The notes under the pieces: model-generated
The model's database searches: none
What the model was told of the DNA's origin: nothing
The model's input: the letters and a program-made list of their open reading frames with translations, nothing else
Part shown: one piece after another, positions 8,603-16,916 of the stretch
Position numbering within the stretch: the first letter of the stretch is position 1
Layout: each line of letters starts with the position of its first letter
Source of the DNA: Martinezella miluonensis
GTDB taxonomy: Bacteria; Pseudomonadota; Alphaproteobacteria; Rhizobiales; Rhizobiaceae
Assembly: GCF_900094545.1 (NCBI RefSeq)
Contig: NZ_FMAH01000013.1
Location: 56,996 to 120,995 of the forward strand
Length of the DNA stretch: 64,000 nt
Reading direction: 5' to 3'
Program-made: the position numbers and the translations under genes

Positions 8603-8617
8603 ATTGCACAGTGCAAT
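8603..8617. promoter_or_regulatory. 15-bp palindrome, likely LacI-type operator
   Basis: ATTGCAC-A-GTGCAAT is perfectly symmetric around one base and lies between the divergent LacI-type and binding-protein genes. LacI-family operators are of this size and symmetry. Assignment to the adjacent regulator is inference from position. Confidence 0.55.
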
Positions 8618-8701
8618 GAAGTTGCATATCTTCACCTCACTTCATCCGCAGAGGCGTCGGGAGATCGCCGTGGATGACAACGCAAGAGAAGGAGGAATCT
8701 C

Positions 8702-10000
8702 ATGCGCATGGATCGCCGTTCATTCATGATTGGAGCCACTGGCGCCGCGGCGGGTCTCGCCTTCGCAGGCGGAGCGATGCCGGCCTTTGCCGATGCGACG
8801 CAGCTCAGGGCCATGTGGTGGGGCTCGCCCGATCGCGGCAAGCGCACGGTCGCGGTTGCCGAGTTGTTCCACAGCAAGAACCCGGATATCTCCGTTGTCG
8901 GCGAAAGCATTAGCGGCGACGGCTATTGGGCCAAGCTCGCAACGGGAATGGCGAGCCAGAACATAGCGGATGTCTTCCAGCTCGAGCCGAGCACGATTTC
9001 GGACTATTCGCAGCGCGGCGCGTGCATGTCACTCGATCAATTCGTGCCTTCGACCCTGAAGGTCGACGCCTTCGGCAAGGACATGCTGAAGCTGACGACG
9101 ATCGACGGCAAGCTCTATGGCGTTGGCCTCGGGCTGAACTCCTTCTCGCTCTTCTATGACGAAGAAATCTTCCAGAAAACCGGCCTGACCCCGCCCGGCC
9201 CGACGACGACCTGGGCCGAATATGCCGATCTGGCCGTCGAGATGACCAAGGCAGCCGGCAAGCGCGCCTATTGGGGCGGTCCTTATGGCGCACGCTATGT
9301 TTACGTGCTCGATGCTTGGATGCGCCAGCGCGGGAAGAGCCTCTTTACCAAGGAAGGCAATCTTGGCTTTGGTGTCGACGATGCCAAGGAATGGTATTCC
9401 TATTGGGAAGAGCTGCGCAAACGCGGCGGCACCGTGCCGCCCGACGTGCAGACGCTCGATCAGAACGTCATCGAAAGCAACTGCCTGGCGCTCGGCAAGT
9501 CTGCCATGGGGATGGCCTATTCCAACCAGCTCGTGGGCTACCAGCTTGTGGTCAAGAGCAAGCTGGGGATCACCATGCTGCCGCGCGAGAAGAAGGATGG
9601 CCCATCCGGCCATTATTACCGCCCCGCGCTGATCTGGAGTGTGGGCGCCACCAGCAAGAACGGCGAAGCAGCCGCGAAATTCATCGATTTCTTCGTCAAC
9701 AATATCGACGCCGGCAAGATCCTCGGTGTCGAGCGCGGCGTGCCGATGTCTCCGACCGTGCGCGAAGCGCTTCTGCCGCAACTCAATCCGGTGGAGCAGC
9801 TGACGGTAAAATATGTCGAGCTGCTGAAGGACCAGGTGGGCGATTATCCGCCGCCGGCTCCGATGGGATCCGGAGAATTCGATCAGAACGTCGCACGCCC
9901 TATCGCCGACCAGCTTGCCTTCGGCAAGATCACGGTCGCCGAAGCCGCACAGAAGCTGGTGGATGAGGGGAAGGCGAAGCTGAAGCTCAAGAAGAGCTGA
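8702..10000 (+). CDS. Sugar ABC transporter substrate-binding protein, without adjacent permeases
   Basis: GGAGGA precedes the ATG at 8702. The 432-residue product starts with DRRSFMIG and a hydrophobic stretch to about residue 31 (AFA-DA), which reads as a twin-arginine-type or Sec signal peptide. The rest matches extracellular solute-binding family 1, the group serving oligosaccharide importers. No permease or ATPase gene follows; instead there is repeat element C and then minus-strand genes. It may borrow the importer at 15.1-18.0 kb or have lost its partners. Its promoter region shares likely operators with the LacI-type gene. Confidence 0.85.
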   Translation: MRMDRRSFMIGATGAAAGLAFAGGAMPAFADATQLRAMWWGSPDRGKRTVAVAELFHSKNPDISVVGESISGDGYWAKLATGMASQNIADVFQLEPSTISDYSQRGACMSLDQFVPSTLKVDAFGKDMLKLTTIDGKLYGVGLGLNSFSLFYDEEIFQKTGLTPPGPTTTWAEYADLAVEMTKAAGKRAYWGGPYGARYVYVLDAWMRQRGKSLFTKEGNLGFGVDDAKEWYSYWEELRKRGGTVPPDVQTLDQNVIESNCLALGKSAMGMAYSNQLVGYQLVVKSKLGITMLPREKKDGPSGHYYRPALIWSVGATSKNGEAAAKFIDFFVNNIDAGKILGVERGVPMSPTVREALLPQLNPVEQLTVKYVELLKDQVGDYPPPAPMGSGEFDQNVARPIADQLAFGKITVAEAAQKLVDEGKAKLKLKKS

Positions 10001-10060
10001 GTTGTCGTCGATTGCAGGAGTGAAGATCAGGTGAGTTCTGCTTTGCCGTAGCTGCGCACC

Positions 10061-10202
10061 TGGCCCCTCACCCTAACCCTCTCCCCGCAGGCGGGGCGAG
10101 GGGATGACGGCGCAAGGTAGTCAGCCTACTTCCAGTGGTAGCGTTTTGCATTGCAGAGCTCCCTCTCCCCGCCTGCGGGGAGAGGGCTGGGGTGAGGGGC
10201 CA
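10061..10202. repeat. Intergenic repeat element C (same family as element A)
   Basis: The ends TGGCCCCTCACCCTAACCCT and AGGGCTGGGGTGAGGGGCCA are near-perfect reverse complements 142 bp apart, with internal CCCCGC/GCGGGG hairpins. The interior begins GATGACGGCG, like elements B and D. It fills most of the 310-bp gap between the binding-protein gene and the ThuA-like gene; nothing else is evident in that gap. Confidence 0.8.
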
Positions 10203-10310
10203 GGCACAGAACTCCCGCAAGAGCAAATTCACCCAAGAGCCTCTGTCGAGAGGAGTTGCCCTATCGTCGCTTAAGCTCGAGGCGCCGGCCAGATCACGAG
10301 ATGTTCGTCT

Positions 10311-10952
10311 TCACCGCGCTGCCCAGTTGGCGCCGCGGCGGAAGATGGCCTTCATCTGTGGAACGGCGAATTCCTTGGCCTGGTGGCCGAGGGAGGAATA
10401 GAAGACGCGGCCCTTGCCGTATTTGCGCTTCCAGGCGACGGGCATGACGACGCCGTCGATCCAGTAGGCATGGTCGCCGGTGAAGGTCGTGGTCGCCAGC
10501 ACCTCGTTCGACGGATCGACATGCATGTAATATTGCTCCGACGTGTAGGGAAAGTCGGTGATTCCCTCCATGATCGGGTCATCCGGGCGCGTGATGTTGA
10601 CCTTGTAGTCGATGATGTTGCCGGGATGGGCAACCCATTGGCCGCCGATGATGAACTGATACTCGACGCTTTCGCGGAAGCTGTCGCCCGCGCCGCCATG
10701 ATAGCCAGCGATGCCGACGCCGCTTTCGATCGCGTCAGCGAGGTTCTTCACCTCTTCCTTCTCGATCTTCGACATGGTGACGATCGGCACGATCAGGCTG
10801 AGATCGTGGATCGAGGGATCGGCGAAGGCCTCGGTGCTGTTTTCGAGGTAGACCTTGAAGCCGTCCTCTTCCAGCATGTCGCGGATGATATGGGCGCATT
10901 CCTGCGGTTCGTGGCCGCTCCAGCCGCCCCAGACGATAAGTGCTTCGCGCAT
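10311..10952 (-). CDS. ThuA-like domain protein
   Basis: This 213-residue protein has the ThuA fold, related to class I glutamine amidotransferases. It begins EALIVWGGWSGHEP and has GVGIAGYHGGAGDSF and HPGNIIDYKVNITRPDDPI in the expected order, ending with GRVFYSSLGHQAKEF. It lacks a signal peptide and should be cytoplasmic. In S. meliloti thuA and the neighbouring oxidoreductase gene thuB are needed for trehalose and related disaccharide use; their exact chemistry is less settled. Here it follows a Gfo/Idh gene on the same strand, repeating that pairing, though repeat R1 separates the two. AGGAGGA precedes the start. Confidence 0.85.
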   Translation of the reverse strand: MREALIVWGGWSGHEPQECAHIIRDMLEEDGFKVYLENSTEAFADPSIHDLSLIVPIVTMSKIEKEEVKNLADAIESGVGIAGYHGGAGDSFRESVEYQFIIGGQWVAHPGNIIDYKVNITRPDDPIMEGITDFPYTSEQYYMHVDPSNEVLATTTFTGDHAYWIDGVVMPVAWKRKYGKGRVFYSSLGHQAKEFAVPQMKAIFRRGANWAAR

Positions 10953-10977
10953 GATATTCCTCCTGAAATTGTGCGGT

Positions 10978-11081
10978 TAGAGCAATTCCAGGAAAAGTGC
11001 GTAGCGGTTTTCCGTCCGGAATTGCGAGAAAACAAAGAGCTGGAACGGTTCGGCGTTTCCATGAAAAGCTGAACCGTTCTA
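10978..11081 (+). repeat. Composite repeat R1: palindromic box plus hairpin
   Basis: Bases 10981-11026 (AGCAATTCCAGGAAAAGTGC... ending GGAATTGCG) match the reverse complement of 12267-12312 at 44 of 46 positions. It is followed by a 37-nt hairpin (11043-11079: arms GAACGGTTC and GAACCGTTC) that reaches into the stop codon of the minus-strand Gfo/Idh gene. Read on that strand, the hairpin is followed by a T-rich stretch and could act as a terminator. Confidence 0.75.
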
Positions 11082-12179
11082 GCGGCCGATCTGCCCATCC
11101 ACGAGGGATTCGGACAGAGGGGCCGGACGTTCGGTTTGCGTCGTGATGGTGATCGTGCGTCCGGTTTCGGAGGCGGTCTGGAAAGCTTCCATGACCTCGA
11201 GCACATGCAGCGCCAGGCTGCCATTGGCGCGGTGCGGACGGTTCGAGCGGATGGCGTGCGCCATGTCGGCGACGCCGAGCGAGCGGTAATTGCCATCGGC
11301 ATAAGGCGCGGTGATTTCGCGCTCGGCGAATTCGCCGCCCTTCTTCAGGAACTCCACCGGGCCGCCGAAGCGGTTGGGATCGGGCACGATCAGCGTGCCT
11401 TCGGTGCCGTAGACTTCGAGCGGCACGTGCTTGTGGCCGGCGACATCGAAGCTCATGCCGATCTGGACGACTGCGCCATTGGCGAAGGCCATCACGCCGG
11501 CGACATGCGTCGGCACATGGACGGGGATGTGTTCGCCGTTGCGCGGCTCGCTGGTGATGATGCGCTCCTTGCGCGGCGTGACGGCAAAGCCTGCGACCTG
11601 GTAAACGGGGCCGAGCAGATTGACGAGATCGGTGATGTAATAGGGGCCCATATCGAGCATCGGGCCGCCGCCGACTTCATAATAGAAAGCCGGATTCGGA
11701 TGCCAGCGCTCATGGCCGGGGCACATGAAGGTGGCGGTGCCGCCAACCGGGATGCCGATCGCACCTTCGTCGATGATGGCGCGCGCCGTCTGGTGCCCGC
11801 CGCCAAGGAAGGTATCGGGCGCTGCGCCGATGCGCAGGCCTTTGGCGGCTGCCGCATCCGCAAGCTTCTTGCCTTCGGCGAAATTGATGCCGAGCGGCTT
11901 TTCCGAATAGGTATGTTTGCCGGCTTCCAGCGCCTGCAGTCCGACGGCGACATGCGCCTTTGGAATGGTCAGGTTGACGATGATCTCGATTGAGGGATCA
12001 GCCAGCAAGGCGGCGATATCGACCGCCTTCAGGCCGAATTCGGCGGCCTTCGCCTCGGCGAGTTCTCGATTGAGGTCGGCCACGCCTTTGATGTCGAGAA
12101 TGGGAAAGGATTTCATGGCGGTGAGATAGGCGCCGGAAATGTTTCCGCAGCCGATAATGCCGATGCCGACCTTGTTCAT
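11079..12179 (-). CDS. Gfo/Idh/MocA-family oxidoreductase, ThuB-like by context
   Basis: This 366-residue protein begins with GIIGCGNISGAYL, the NAD(P)-binding turn, and carries SEKPLGI, the conserved Lys-Pro motif of the family, followed by GAAPDTFLGGGHQT. GGAGGAAA precedes the ATG. The enzymes oxidise a secondary hydroxyl of a sugar or inositol. It lies downstream of a ROK regulator and upstream of a ThuA-like gene on the same strand, opposite a sugar ABC importer, so oxidation of an imported oligosaccharide is likely, as proposed for ThuB. The gene is bracketed by inverted copies of one composite repeat (R1, R2). Confidence 0.85.
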   Translation of the reverse strand: MNKVGIGIIGCGNISGAYLTAMKSFPILDIKGVADLNRELAEAKAAEFGLKAVDIAALLADPSIEIIVNLTIPKAHVAVGLQALEAGKHTYSEKPLGINFAEGKKLADAAAAKGLRIGAAPDTFLGGGHQTARAIIDEGAIGIPVGGTATFMCPGHERWHPNPAFYYEVGGGPMLDMGPYYITDLVNLLGPVYQVAGFAVTPRKERIITSEPRNGEHIPVHVPTHVAGVMAFANGAVVQIGMSFDVAGHKHVPLEVYGTEGTLIVPDPNRFGGPVEFLKKGGEFAEREITAPYADGNYRSLGVADMAHAIRSNRPHRANGSLALHVLEVMEAFQTASETGRTITITTQTERPAPLSESLVDGQIGR

Positions 12180-12210
12180 AGATTTCCTCCAGATGAATTG
12201 TCTTTGCTGT

Positions 12211-12312
12211 CCTGGAGCGGCTCAGCGTTTCACGTAAGCGCTGAGCCGCTCTATCCTATTGTTCGACGCAATTCCGGACGGAAAACCGCTGCACACTTTT
12301 CCTGGAATTGCT
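12211..12312 (-). repeat. Composite repeat R2, inverted copy of R1
   Basis: The hairpin at 12215-12251 has perfect 13-bp arms (GAGCGGCTCAGCG and CGCTGAGCCGCTC) and an 11-nt loop. The box at 12267-12312 is the reverse complement of 10981-11026 with two differences. Relative to R1, two stem pairs differ with both partners changed (A-T for G-C, T-A for C-G), so the fold is kept although the sequence is not. Confidence 0.75.
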
Positions 12313-12319
12313 GTGGGGA

Positions 12320-13522
12320 TCAGAGGGCCGGTGCCGGTCCCGTCGTTCCCCAGGGCGATTCGTAGAGTTCGCGCAGCGCGACGACCGCGGCGCCCTGTGC
12401 CCAGGTCTCGTCGGTCGACTGATCGAAAACGAGTTCGGTCACGCCTTTGATCGACGGCGGAATGGCCAGCGAATAGGCCTCCCGCAGACTGTCGAGAAAG
12501 GGCTGACCGAGCGCAAGGCTCGATCCCACCAGAATGACGCGCGGCGGAGCAAACAGCGTGACGATATTGGCGAGCGCCATGCCACAGGCTTCGCCGGCAC
12601 GGATGGCCGCGCCGATGAGCGCATTATCCTCGGCGTCGATCAGCGTCTTGGCGTGCGCCATTCCCCGGCCAAGGCGAATGGCTTCGGCAAAGCGGCCGCT
12701 TGGCTGGTCGCCGAGAATGGCGCTTTCGCCGGCAAGGCTCGCCAGTCTGACCGTGCCCTGCGGGCCGATGCCGAGCGTGAGATCGCCGAGATTGTGGCTG
12801 AGGCCGCCGGCGCCGCGAAAAAGCTGGCCGCCATGCAACACACCAAGTCCCAGCGTCTGCTCTAGCGACACCAGCACCATGTCGTCGAGGTCTCTCGCCT
12901 TGCCGAACCAATGATGGGCGAGCGTGATGGCATGCGCATCGCTTTCGACGATGGTGGTGACGCCCAGCCGCTCCGACATTTCCTTGGCGAAATCGACGCC
13001 GCTTTCGCGGAAGATCGGGCTGGTGCGGACATGGCCGGTGCGATGTTCGATGACGCCGGGCAGGCCGAGACAGACGGAATCGATCTCGTCCAGCGCGAGA
13101 TTGGCATCGACGACACAGCGGCGCACACCATCCTCGATGAGATCGGCAATGACGCCGATCGGCTGCCGGTCGACGCGCAGCGCCAGCGTCAGCGTCGAAA
13201 GAACCTCGCCGCAGAAATCTGTCACGACGAAGACCATGCGGTTGGCGGCGATTTTCGCGCCGACGACGCGCGCGGCACGTGGATTGAGCTCCAGCATGAC
13301 GCGGGGCCGACCGCGGGTGGCCGCCTCGCGCAGGTCGCCTTCGGTGCGGGCCAGGATCAGCCCATCATCCAGCAGCGAAGCTGTGATTGCCGACACTGTC
13401 GTGGTCGAAAGCTGGGTGCGGTCGCTGATTTCGATACGTGCGATGGAGCCCGCCCGCCGGATCGTATCCAGCACATTGAAGCGGTTTATCGCCCGCATAA
13501 GCTCGGGATCTGCTGTTTTCAT
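12320..13522 (-). CDS. ROK-family transcriptional regulator
   Basis: Of 400 residues, the first 75 form a winged helix (RFNVLDTIRRAGSIARIEIS then LSTTTVSAITASLLDDG). The rest is an ROK domain with VGAKIAANRMVFVVTD at the ATPase-like first motif and GLPGVIEH in the middle. The usual CxCGxxGC zinc motif is replaced by a cysteine-free IGPQGTVRLASLAG, as in some sugar-responsive repressors. It diverges from the complete sugar ABC importer at 13.7 kb and lies upstream of the Gfo/Idh and ThuA-like genes, so it probably controls both sides in response to an imported sugar. Confidence 0.85.
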   Translation of the reverse strand: MKTADPELMRAINRFNVLDTIRRAGSIARIEISDRTQLSTTTVSAITASLLDDGLILARTEGDLREAATRGRPRVMLELNPRAARVVGAKIAANRMVFVVTDFCGEVLSTLTLALRVDRQPIGVIADLIEDGVRRCVVDANLALDEIDSVCLGLPGVIEHRTGHVRTSPIFRESGVDFAKEMSERLGVTTIVESDAHAITLAHHWFGKARDLDDMVLVSLEQTLGLGVLHGGQLFRGAGGLSHNLGDLTLGIGPQGTVRLASLAGESAILGDQPSGRFAEAIRLGRGMAHAKTLIDAEDNALIGAAIRAGEACGMALANIVTLFAPPRVILVGSSLALGQPFLDSLREAYSLAIPPSIKGVTELVFDQSTDETWAQGAAVVALRELYESPWGTTGPAPAL

Positions 13523-13610
13523 GAGATTGGTGCCGAAAGACGGACCCGCTCGGCTGCGGCCTGGTATTTTTATCGGAATGCGAATTAAATAACCTATGGT
13601 GGTTGCCCAA

Positions 13611-13686
13611 TGTCAAGCCGTTTTGGTGCCAATCTGCCAAAAAATTAGCGATGGCGGTTGACATTTCGGCAAAGCTCCGTTGAATT
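13611..13686. promoter_or_regulatory. Divergent promoter region between the ROK gene and the ABC operon
   Basis: TTGACA boxes occur on both strands: at 13658-13663 on plus, 17 bp before TGAATT, and at 13611-13616 on minus, followed about 17-19 bp later by an AT-rich TTATTTA. Both read TTGACATT followed by a GGCAA block. Between them TTGG-TG-CCAA (13623-13632) is a small palindrome that could be the ROK site. Confidence 0.4.
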
Positions 13687-13742
13687 ATTCCGCATAAGGG
13701 AAAAAATATTGAGGCTCTTGGTTCCCTTGGGAGGAGAAAATC

Positions 13743-15044
13743 ATGATCCATCTACGTGGGGCCAAGGCCCTTCGCATTGCCGCTATTGCCGCCACGACCG
13801 GGCTGACCGTTTTGGCCGGCGTGACGAGCGCTGCCGCCGACACCGTCGTCAAATGGCTGCATCTTGAGGCCAATCCGGCCTATGTCGCCATCTGGCGCAA
13901 GATCGCCGATCAGTATGAGGCCAAGCATCCGGGCACGAAGATCGAGATGCAGTTCCTGGCCAACGAGGCATTCAAGGCCAAGCTGCCGACCCTTTTGCAG
14001 TCCAAGGATGCCCCGGACTTGTTCTATAGCTGGGGCGGTGGCGTGCTGAAGCAGCAGCAGCAGACCGGCACGTTGCTCGATCTGACCAAGGCAATGGACG
14101 CAAAGGATGGTGCCTGGAAGAAGAGCTACAATCAGGCTGCGATCAAGGGCCTGACTTTCGACGGCAAGGTCAGCGCCGTGCCCTATCAGATGGGCACTGT
14201 TTCCTTCTTCTATAACAAGGCGCTGTTCGCCAAGGCCGCCGTCGACGCCGATGCCATCAAGACCTGGGATGACTATCTCGCTGCGGTGAAGAAGATCAAG
14301 GCGGCCGGCATCGTGCCGATCGCGGGCGGCGGCGGCGAAAAATGGCCGATCCATTTCTACTGGAGCTATCTGGTGATGCGCGACGGCGGTCAGCAGGTCT
14401 TCAACGACGCCAAGAACGGCAAGGGCAAGGGCTTCAACGACCCAGCCATCATCAAGGCTGGCGAACAACTTGCGGAACTCGGCAAGCTCGAGCCCTTCCA
14501 GCCCGGCTATCTCGGCGCCACCTGGCCGCAGACGCTCGGCGTCTTCGGTGACGGCAAGGCAGCAATGATCCTCAGCTTCGAGACGACGGTCGCCACCCAG
14601 CGCGTCAATTCGGGCGACGGCAAGGGCCTGGCGGACGACAATATCGGCCGCTTCGCTTTCCCGGCCGTAACTGGCGGCGCTGGCGCTCCGACCGATACGC
14701 TCGGCGGTCTGAACGGCTGGGCCGTCACAAAGAAGGCGCCGCCTGAGACCCTCGATTTCCTCGCTTATCTGACGAATGCCGAGAATGAGCGCACCATCGC
14801 ACAGGCCGGCTTGATCATTCCCGTCGCTGACGGTGCGCAGGATGGCATCAAGTCGCCACTGATGCGCGGCGCTGCCGATCAGCTGGCGCATTCGACGTGG
14901 CACCAGAACTTCTTCGACCAGGATCTCGGTCCGTCCGTCGGCCGTGTCGTCAACGACATTTCCGTCGGCATCGTCTCCGGCCAGATTCCGCCGAAGGATG
15001 GCGCGCAGCAGGTCCAGGACGCCTTCGAGCAGGACCAGCTCTAG
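13743..15044 (+). CDS. Sugar ABC transporter substrate-binding protein
   Basis: GGAGGAGA lies 4 nt before the ATG. The 433-residue product has a Sec signal peptide (basic MIHLRGAKALR, hydrophobic core, cleavage near SAAA-DT, about residue 33) and then a solute-binding family 1 fold (KWLHLEANPAYVAIWRKIAD, later LNGWAVTKKAPPETLDFL). It binds sugar in the periplasm and delivers it to the two permeases that follow in the same operon. A ROK regulator diverges upstream. The substrate is unknown, but a glycoside or disaccharide fits the ThuA and Gfo/Idh genes alongside. Confidence 0.9.
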   Translation: MIHLRGAKALRIAAIAATTGLTVLAGVTSAAADTVVKWLHLEANPAYVAIWRKIADQYEAKHPGTKIEMQFLANEAFKAKLPTLLQSKDAPDLFYSWGGGVLKQQQQTGTLLDLTKAMDAKDGAWKKSYNQAAIKGLTFDGKVSAVPYQMGTVSFFYNKALFAKAAVDADAIKTWDDYLAAVKKIKAAGIVPIAGGGGEKWPIHFYWSYLVMRDGGQQVFNDAKNGKGKGFNDPAIIKAGEQLAELGKLEPFQPGYLGATWPQTLGVFGDGKAAMILSFETTVATQRVNSGDGKGLADDNIGRFAFPAVTGGAGAPTDTLGGLNGWAVTKKAPPETLDFLAYLTNAENERTIAQAGLIIPVADGAQDGIKSPLMRGAADQLAHSTWHQNFFDQDLGPSVGRVVNDISVGIVSGQIPPKDGAQQVQDAFEQDQL

Positions 15045-15116
15045 CGGCATCCGGCGCCGGCCGCTCCCTTGTGCCGGCGCCGGTTTCTCCTTGAATTGCA
15101 ATCGTCGAGACCGCCC

Positions 15117-16055
15117 ATGACCGATGTCAGCGCCACGACCGCCATGCCCTCCGTCGCAAGAGCGAAGCCTGTCGCGAAGCGAAAATCGCCGGCCGCGCGC
15201 GGCCGCATGCCGGTTATCCTGCTATTTCTGCCGCCCGCCGTTCTGCTTTTCACCATCTTCGTCATCCTGCCGATGGGGGAGGCCGCCTGGTACAGCCTCT
15301 ATCGCTGGAGCGGCTACGGCTTGCCGACGGAGTTTGTCGGCCTGCGCAATTTCCAGGTTCTGTTCAAGAACGATGCCTTCCTGACGTCGCTGAAGAACAA
15401 TGCGCTCATCATCCTGGTGTCGATCGCTATCCAGGTGCCGCTTGCCATCTGGCTGGCGACCATGCTGGCAAACCGCATTCGCGGCGTCGTGCTCTTCCGT
15501 CTGATTTTCTTCCTACCTTATGTGCTGGCCGAAGTGGCCGCAGGCCTCATCTGGCGCTTCGTCTATGATGGCGACTACGGTCTGTTTGCGGCGCTCGCGC
15601 ATTTTCTCGGCACCGCGACCCCTTACGTACTCGCCGACAAGGATCTGGCGATGTACGCCGTACTCGGCGTGATCGTGTGGAAATATTTCGGCTTTCACAT
15701 GATGCTGTTCATCGCCGGCATGCAATCCCTGGACAAGAGCGTGCTGGAGGCCGCCGAGATCGATGGTGCCACCGGCTGGCAGAAGTTTCGCTACGTGACG
15801 CTGCCGCTGCTCGGCTCGACATTACGTCTCTCCGTCTTCTTCGCCGTCGTGGGATCGCTGCAGCTTTTCGACATGATCATGCCGCTTACCGGCGGCGGCC
15901 CGTTCAACTCGACTCAGACGATGGTGACCTTCCTCTACAATTTCGGCGTCACCCGCATGCAGGTCGGCCTCGGCAGCGCCGTCGGCGTTGTGCTGTTCGT
16001 GATCTGCGTCACCCTCGCCTTCGGCTACAAACGGATATTTATGCGCAATGACTGA
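15117..16055 (+). CDS. Sugar ABC transporter permease 1 (MalF/UgpA type)
   Basis: The ATG at 15117 is the likely start; an earlier in-frame codon at 15069 would add 16 unlikely residues. The product has 312 residues with six predicted membrane segments, beginning MPVILLFLPPAVLLFTIFVI. The cytoplasmic EAA loop that contacts the ATPase is EAAEIDGATGWQKFRYVTLP. The basic, proline-rich N-terminus before the first helix is cytoplasmic. It overlaps the next permease by 8 nt, so the two are co-translated, as is usual for heterodimeric importers of this class. Confidence 0.9.
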   Translation: MTDVSATTAMPSVARAKPVAKRKSPAARGRMPVILLFLPPAVLLFTIFVILPMGEAAWYSLYRWSGYGLPTEFVGLRNFQVLFKNDAFLTSLKNNALIILVSIAIQVPLAIWLATMLANRIRGVVLFRLIFFLPYVLAEVAAGLIWRFVYDGDYGLFAALAHFLGTATPYVLADKDLAMYAVLGVIVWKYFGFHMMLFIAGMQSLDKSVLEAAEIDGATGWQKFRYVTLPLLGSTLRLSVFFAVVGSLQLFDMIMPLTGGGPFNSTQTMVTFLYNFGVTRMQVGLGSAVGVVLFVICVTLAFGYKRIFMRND

Positions 16056-16896
16056 TATGGCCTCATCCGTTCGACTGACCACCGGCACGAAGATCTATCT
16101 CTACGTGTCGCTGACGATCATTGCCGCCATCGTGCTGATCCCGCTTATGACGACCGCGCTCGGCGGTTTCAAGACGCTCGGCGATCTCCGCACCAATCCG
16201 TTCGGCCTGCCGGCCGAGTGGCATTTCGAAAATTATACCGGCATCCTGTTCGGCGACCGCTATTGGCGGCAGATGATGAATTCGCTGATCATCGCCGTCC
16301 TGACCGTGTTCCTGACGCTGTCGGTCTCGGCCATGGCCGCCTTCGCCTTCGCGCATGTGAAATTCTTCGGCTCGAACTTCCTGCTGAACTATTTTCTGAT
16401 CGGCCTGATGTTCCCGGCGGCGACCGCTATCCTGCCGCTCTTCATCCGCATCCGCGATCTCGGCCTGCTCAATACCTATTGGGGCGTGGTGCTGCCGCAG
16501 GTGGCTTTCGGCCTCGGCATGAGCATCTTGCTGTTCCGGAATTATTTTCGAAACCTTCCGGAAGAATTGTTCCAGGCGGCGTTTGTCGACGGTTGCGGCT
16601 ATATCCGCTTCTTCTGGCATATCTCGCTGCCGCTCTCGCGGCCGATCATCGCGACCGTCAGCATCATTTCCTTCGTCGGCAGCTGGAACAGCTACATCCT
16701 GCCGCTGATCATGCTGAACTCGGATTCGATCTATCCCTGGCCGCTCGGCATGATGGTCTATAGCGGCGAATTCGGCACGGAATGGGAGCTGGTGCTCGCC
16801 TTCATCACGCTGACCATCCTGCCCACCATCATCGTCTTCTTCCTGGCGCAGAAGCACATCATTGCCGGCCTCACCGCCGGTGCAGTGAAATCCTGA
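16048..16896 (+). CDS. Sugar ABC transporter permease 2 (MalG/UgpE type)
   Basis: This 282-residue membrane protein has six predicted helices and an EAA-like loop (QAAFVDGCGYIRFFWHISLP) before the fifth helix. It pairs with the preceding permease to form the channel. The start overlaps the upstream gene by 8 nt and the ATPase gene follows after 20 nt, consistent with one transcript from 13.7 to 18.0 kb. Confidence 0.9.
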   Translation: MTDMASSVRLTTGTKIYLYVSLTIIAAIVLIPLMTTALGGFKTLGDLRTNPFGLPAEWHFENYTGILFGDRYWRQMMNSLIIAVLTVFLTLSVSAMAAFAFAHVKFFGSNFLLNYFLIGLMFPAATAILPLFIRIRDLGLLNTYWGVVLPQVAFGLGMSILLFRNYFRNLPEELFQAAFVDGCGYIRFFWHISLPLSRPIIATVSIISFVGSWNSYILPLIMLNSDSIYPWPLGMMVYSGEFGTEWELVLAFITLTILPTIIVFFLAQKHIIAGLTAGAVKS

Positions 16897-16916
16897 GCCT
16901 CATCGGAGCAAACAAT

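Noticed and set aside
13752..15101. 449-codon open frame on the minus strand
   Set aside because: It is antisense to a binding protein with a signal peptide and strong ribosome-binding site.
16782..16916. Upstream extension of the ABC ATPase frame
   Set aside because: The extension lies inside the permease gene and lacks family similarity; the normal ATPase N-terminus begins at 16917.
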